DNA of 64,000 bases, taken from Chitinophagales bacterium. GTDB taxonomy: Bacteria > Bacteroidota > Bacteroidia > Chitinophagales > CAIODY01. Below are positions 63,647 through 64,000 of this stretch, piece by piece (positions within the stretch are counted from its first letter, which is position 1; every line of letters begins with the position of its first letter). A model generated the notes under the pieces. The model had not been told where the DNA came from and did no database searches. It saw only the letters and a program-made list of their open reading frames with translations. The translations under genes and the position numbers were made by a program. The stretch covers positions 62,001 through 126,000 of the forward strand of contig CANGEV010000005.1 of assembly GCA_947452995.1 (NCBI GenBank). The letters are read 5' to 3'.

Positions 63647-64000
63647 CTAGTTAATCGCGGTTTTATCCTTCAGTTTCAAGATAGTAATTCCCGCATTAAT
63701 CTCATAACCAAGTATCAAAACCATACAGTTAAAATACATCCAAAGCATAATTACAATAATACTTCCTATAGAACCATATACTTTATTATAAGTTCCAAAA
63801 TTATTTACGAAATAAGAAAACAAAAGAGAGGTAAGAATAAACAATAAAGTGGCGAAAGTGCTTCCAGCGCTTATAAACCGAAAACGCTCCTTGACAGCAG
63901 GTCCATAGAAATAAATGGAACTTATGGTAAAAAAGAACAAGGCAAGAATAATGATATAGCGTAACAATGAAAAGATCCATTTAATCAATTCACTATGAAT
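63647..64000 (-). CDS. YihY/BrkB family inner-membrane protein (3' part)
   Basis: The frame is open to the right edge, so only the C-terminal 117 residues are here. Three hydrophobic segments and the family-typical sequence YNKVYGSIGSIIVIMLWMYFNCMVLILGYEIN identify the YihY/BrkB (formerly ribonuclease BN) family, six-helix inner-membrane proteins of uncertain function. The TTG at 63988 is not the real start because the frame continues upstream beyond the window. Confidence 0.88.
   Translation of the reverse strand: MHSELIKWIFSLLRYIIILALFFFTISSIYFYGPAVKERFRFISAGSTFATLLFILTSLLFSYFVNNFGTYNKVYGSIGSIIVIMLWMYFNCMVLILGYEINAGITILKLKDKTAIN

Noticed and set aside
1-64000. Mobile elements, prophage, CRISPR arrays, rRNA or tRNA genes
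   Set aside because: No transposase, integrase, terminal inverted repeats, regularly spaced repeats or RNA gene signatures were seen.

Overview
The window reads as a chromosomal segment of a member of the Bacteroidota, probably a free-living, aerobic, T9SS-bearing lineage. The evidence is the protein content: two PorP/SprF-type outer-membrane proteins, a PKD-rich surface protein ending in a gliding-motility/type B (CHU_C) sorting domain, two TonB-dependent receptors, a DUF4249 lipoprotein, an S46 dipeptidyl-peptidase and a split transketolase. The expression signals agree: most promoters carry the Bacteroidota -7 box TAnnTTTG, and Shine-Dalgarno sequences are essentially absent. The DNA is AT-rich. 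I see no tRNA, rRNA, insertion sequence, integrase, phage gene or CRISPR array. Gene density is high and no gene-free stretch exceeds about 300 bases.

Layout. 1-7.1 kb: tail of a TMTC-like TPR membrane protein, GNAT acetyltransferase, yajC, rhomboid protease, photolyase, CoA-binding protein, fabI, pfkA and a heptosyltransferase. 7.1-16 kb: orphan sensor kinase, DPP7-type peptidase, Bax inhibitor-1 family protein, DUF4249 lipoprotein, an overlapping GT2-ECF sigma-rsmG operon, and tgt. 16-23.5 kb: LptF/G permease with a Cys-Cys TonB receptor, RluD-type pseudouridine synthase, an orphan PorP/SprF protein, a small exported protein, a 51-residue membrane protein and tilS. 23.7-27.7 kb: NYN-domain protein, membrane-anchored nuclease, DUF3050 protein, gmhA, and ftsE with a C-terminal tail. 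27.8-35.5 kb: thiE-thiG-TonB receptor-rarA operon converging on mutS. 35.8-40.1 kb: rpoC alone, with its own promoter and terminator.

40.2-56.7 kb, nearly all on the minus strand: Cys-rich secreted peptide, psd, transketolase N-terminal subunit, lipoamide dehydrogenase, thioesterase, the PorP/SprF plus PKD/CHU_C pair, LOG-family protein, ureohydrolase, nusB, Leu/Val-type dehydrogenase, and an overlapping pair of uncharacterised envelope genes (a barrel-like protein and a 702-residue lipoprotein). 56.8-64 kb: TM2-domain protein, then lpxK, an M1 peptidase and lon in one operon, a methyltransferase, and the end of a YihY/BrkB membrane protein.

Most genes are ordinary housekeeping or envelope functions (LPS: gmhA, heptosyltransferase, lpxK, LptF/G; phospholipid: fabI, psd; RNA modification: tgt, tilS, rluD, rsmG). 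The most noteworthy signals are: rpoC with no rpoB in front of it; -7 boxes that sit either 4-6 or about 16-25 bases from the start codon, implying two transcript classes, one of them leaderless; a Tgt in which all three zinc cysteines are serines in exact register; the uncharacterised lipoprotein/barrel gene pair; and several small secreted or membrane proteins with clear promoters and terminators. I did not find a clear-cut new multi-gene system, and the candidates are ranked with that in mind.
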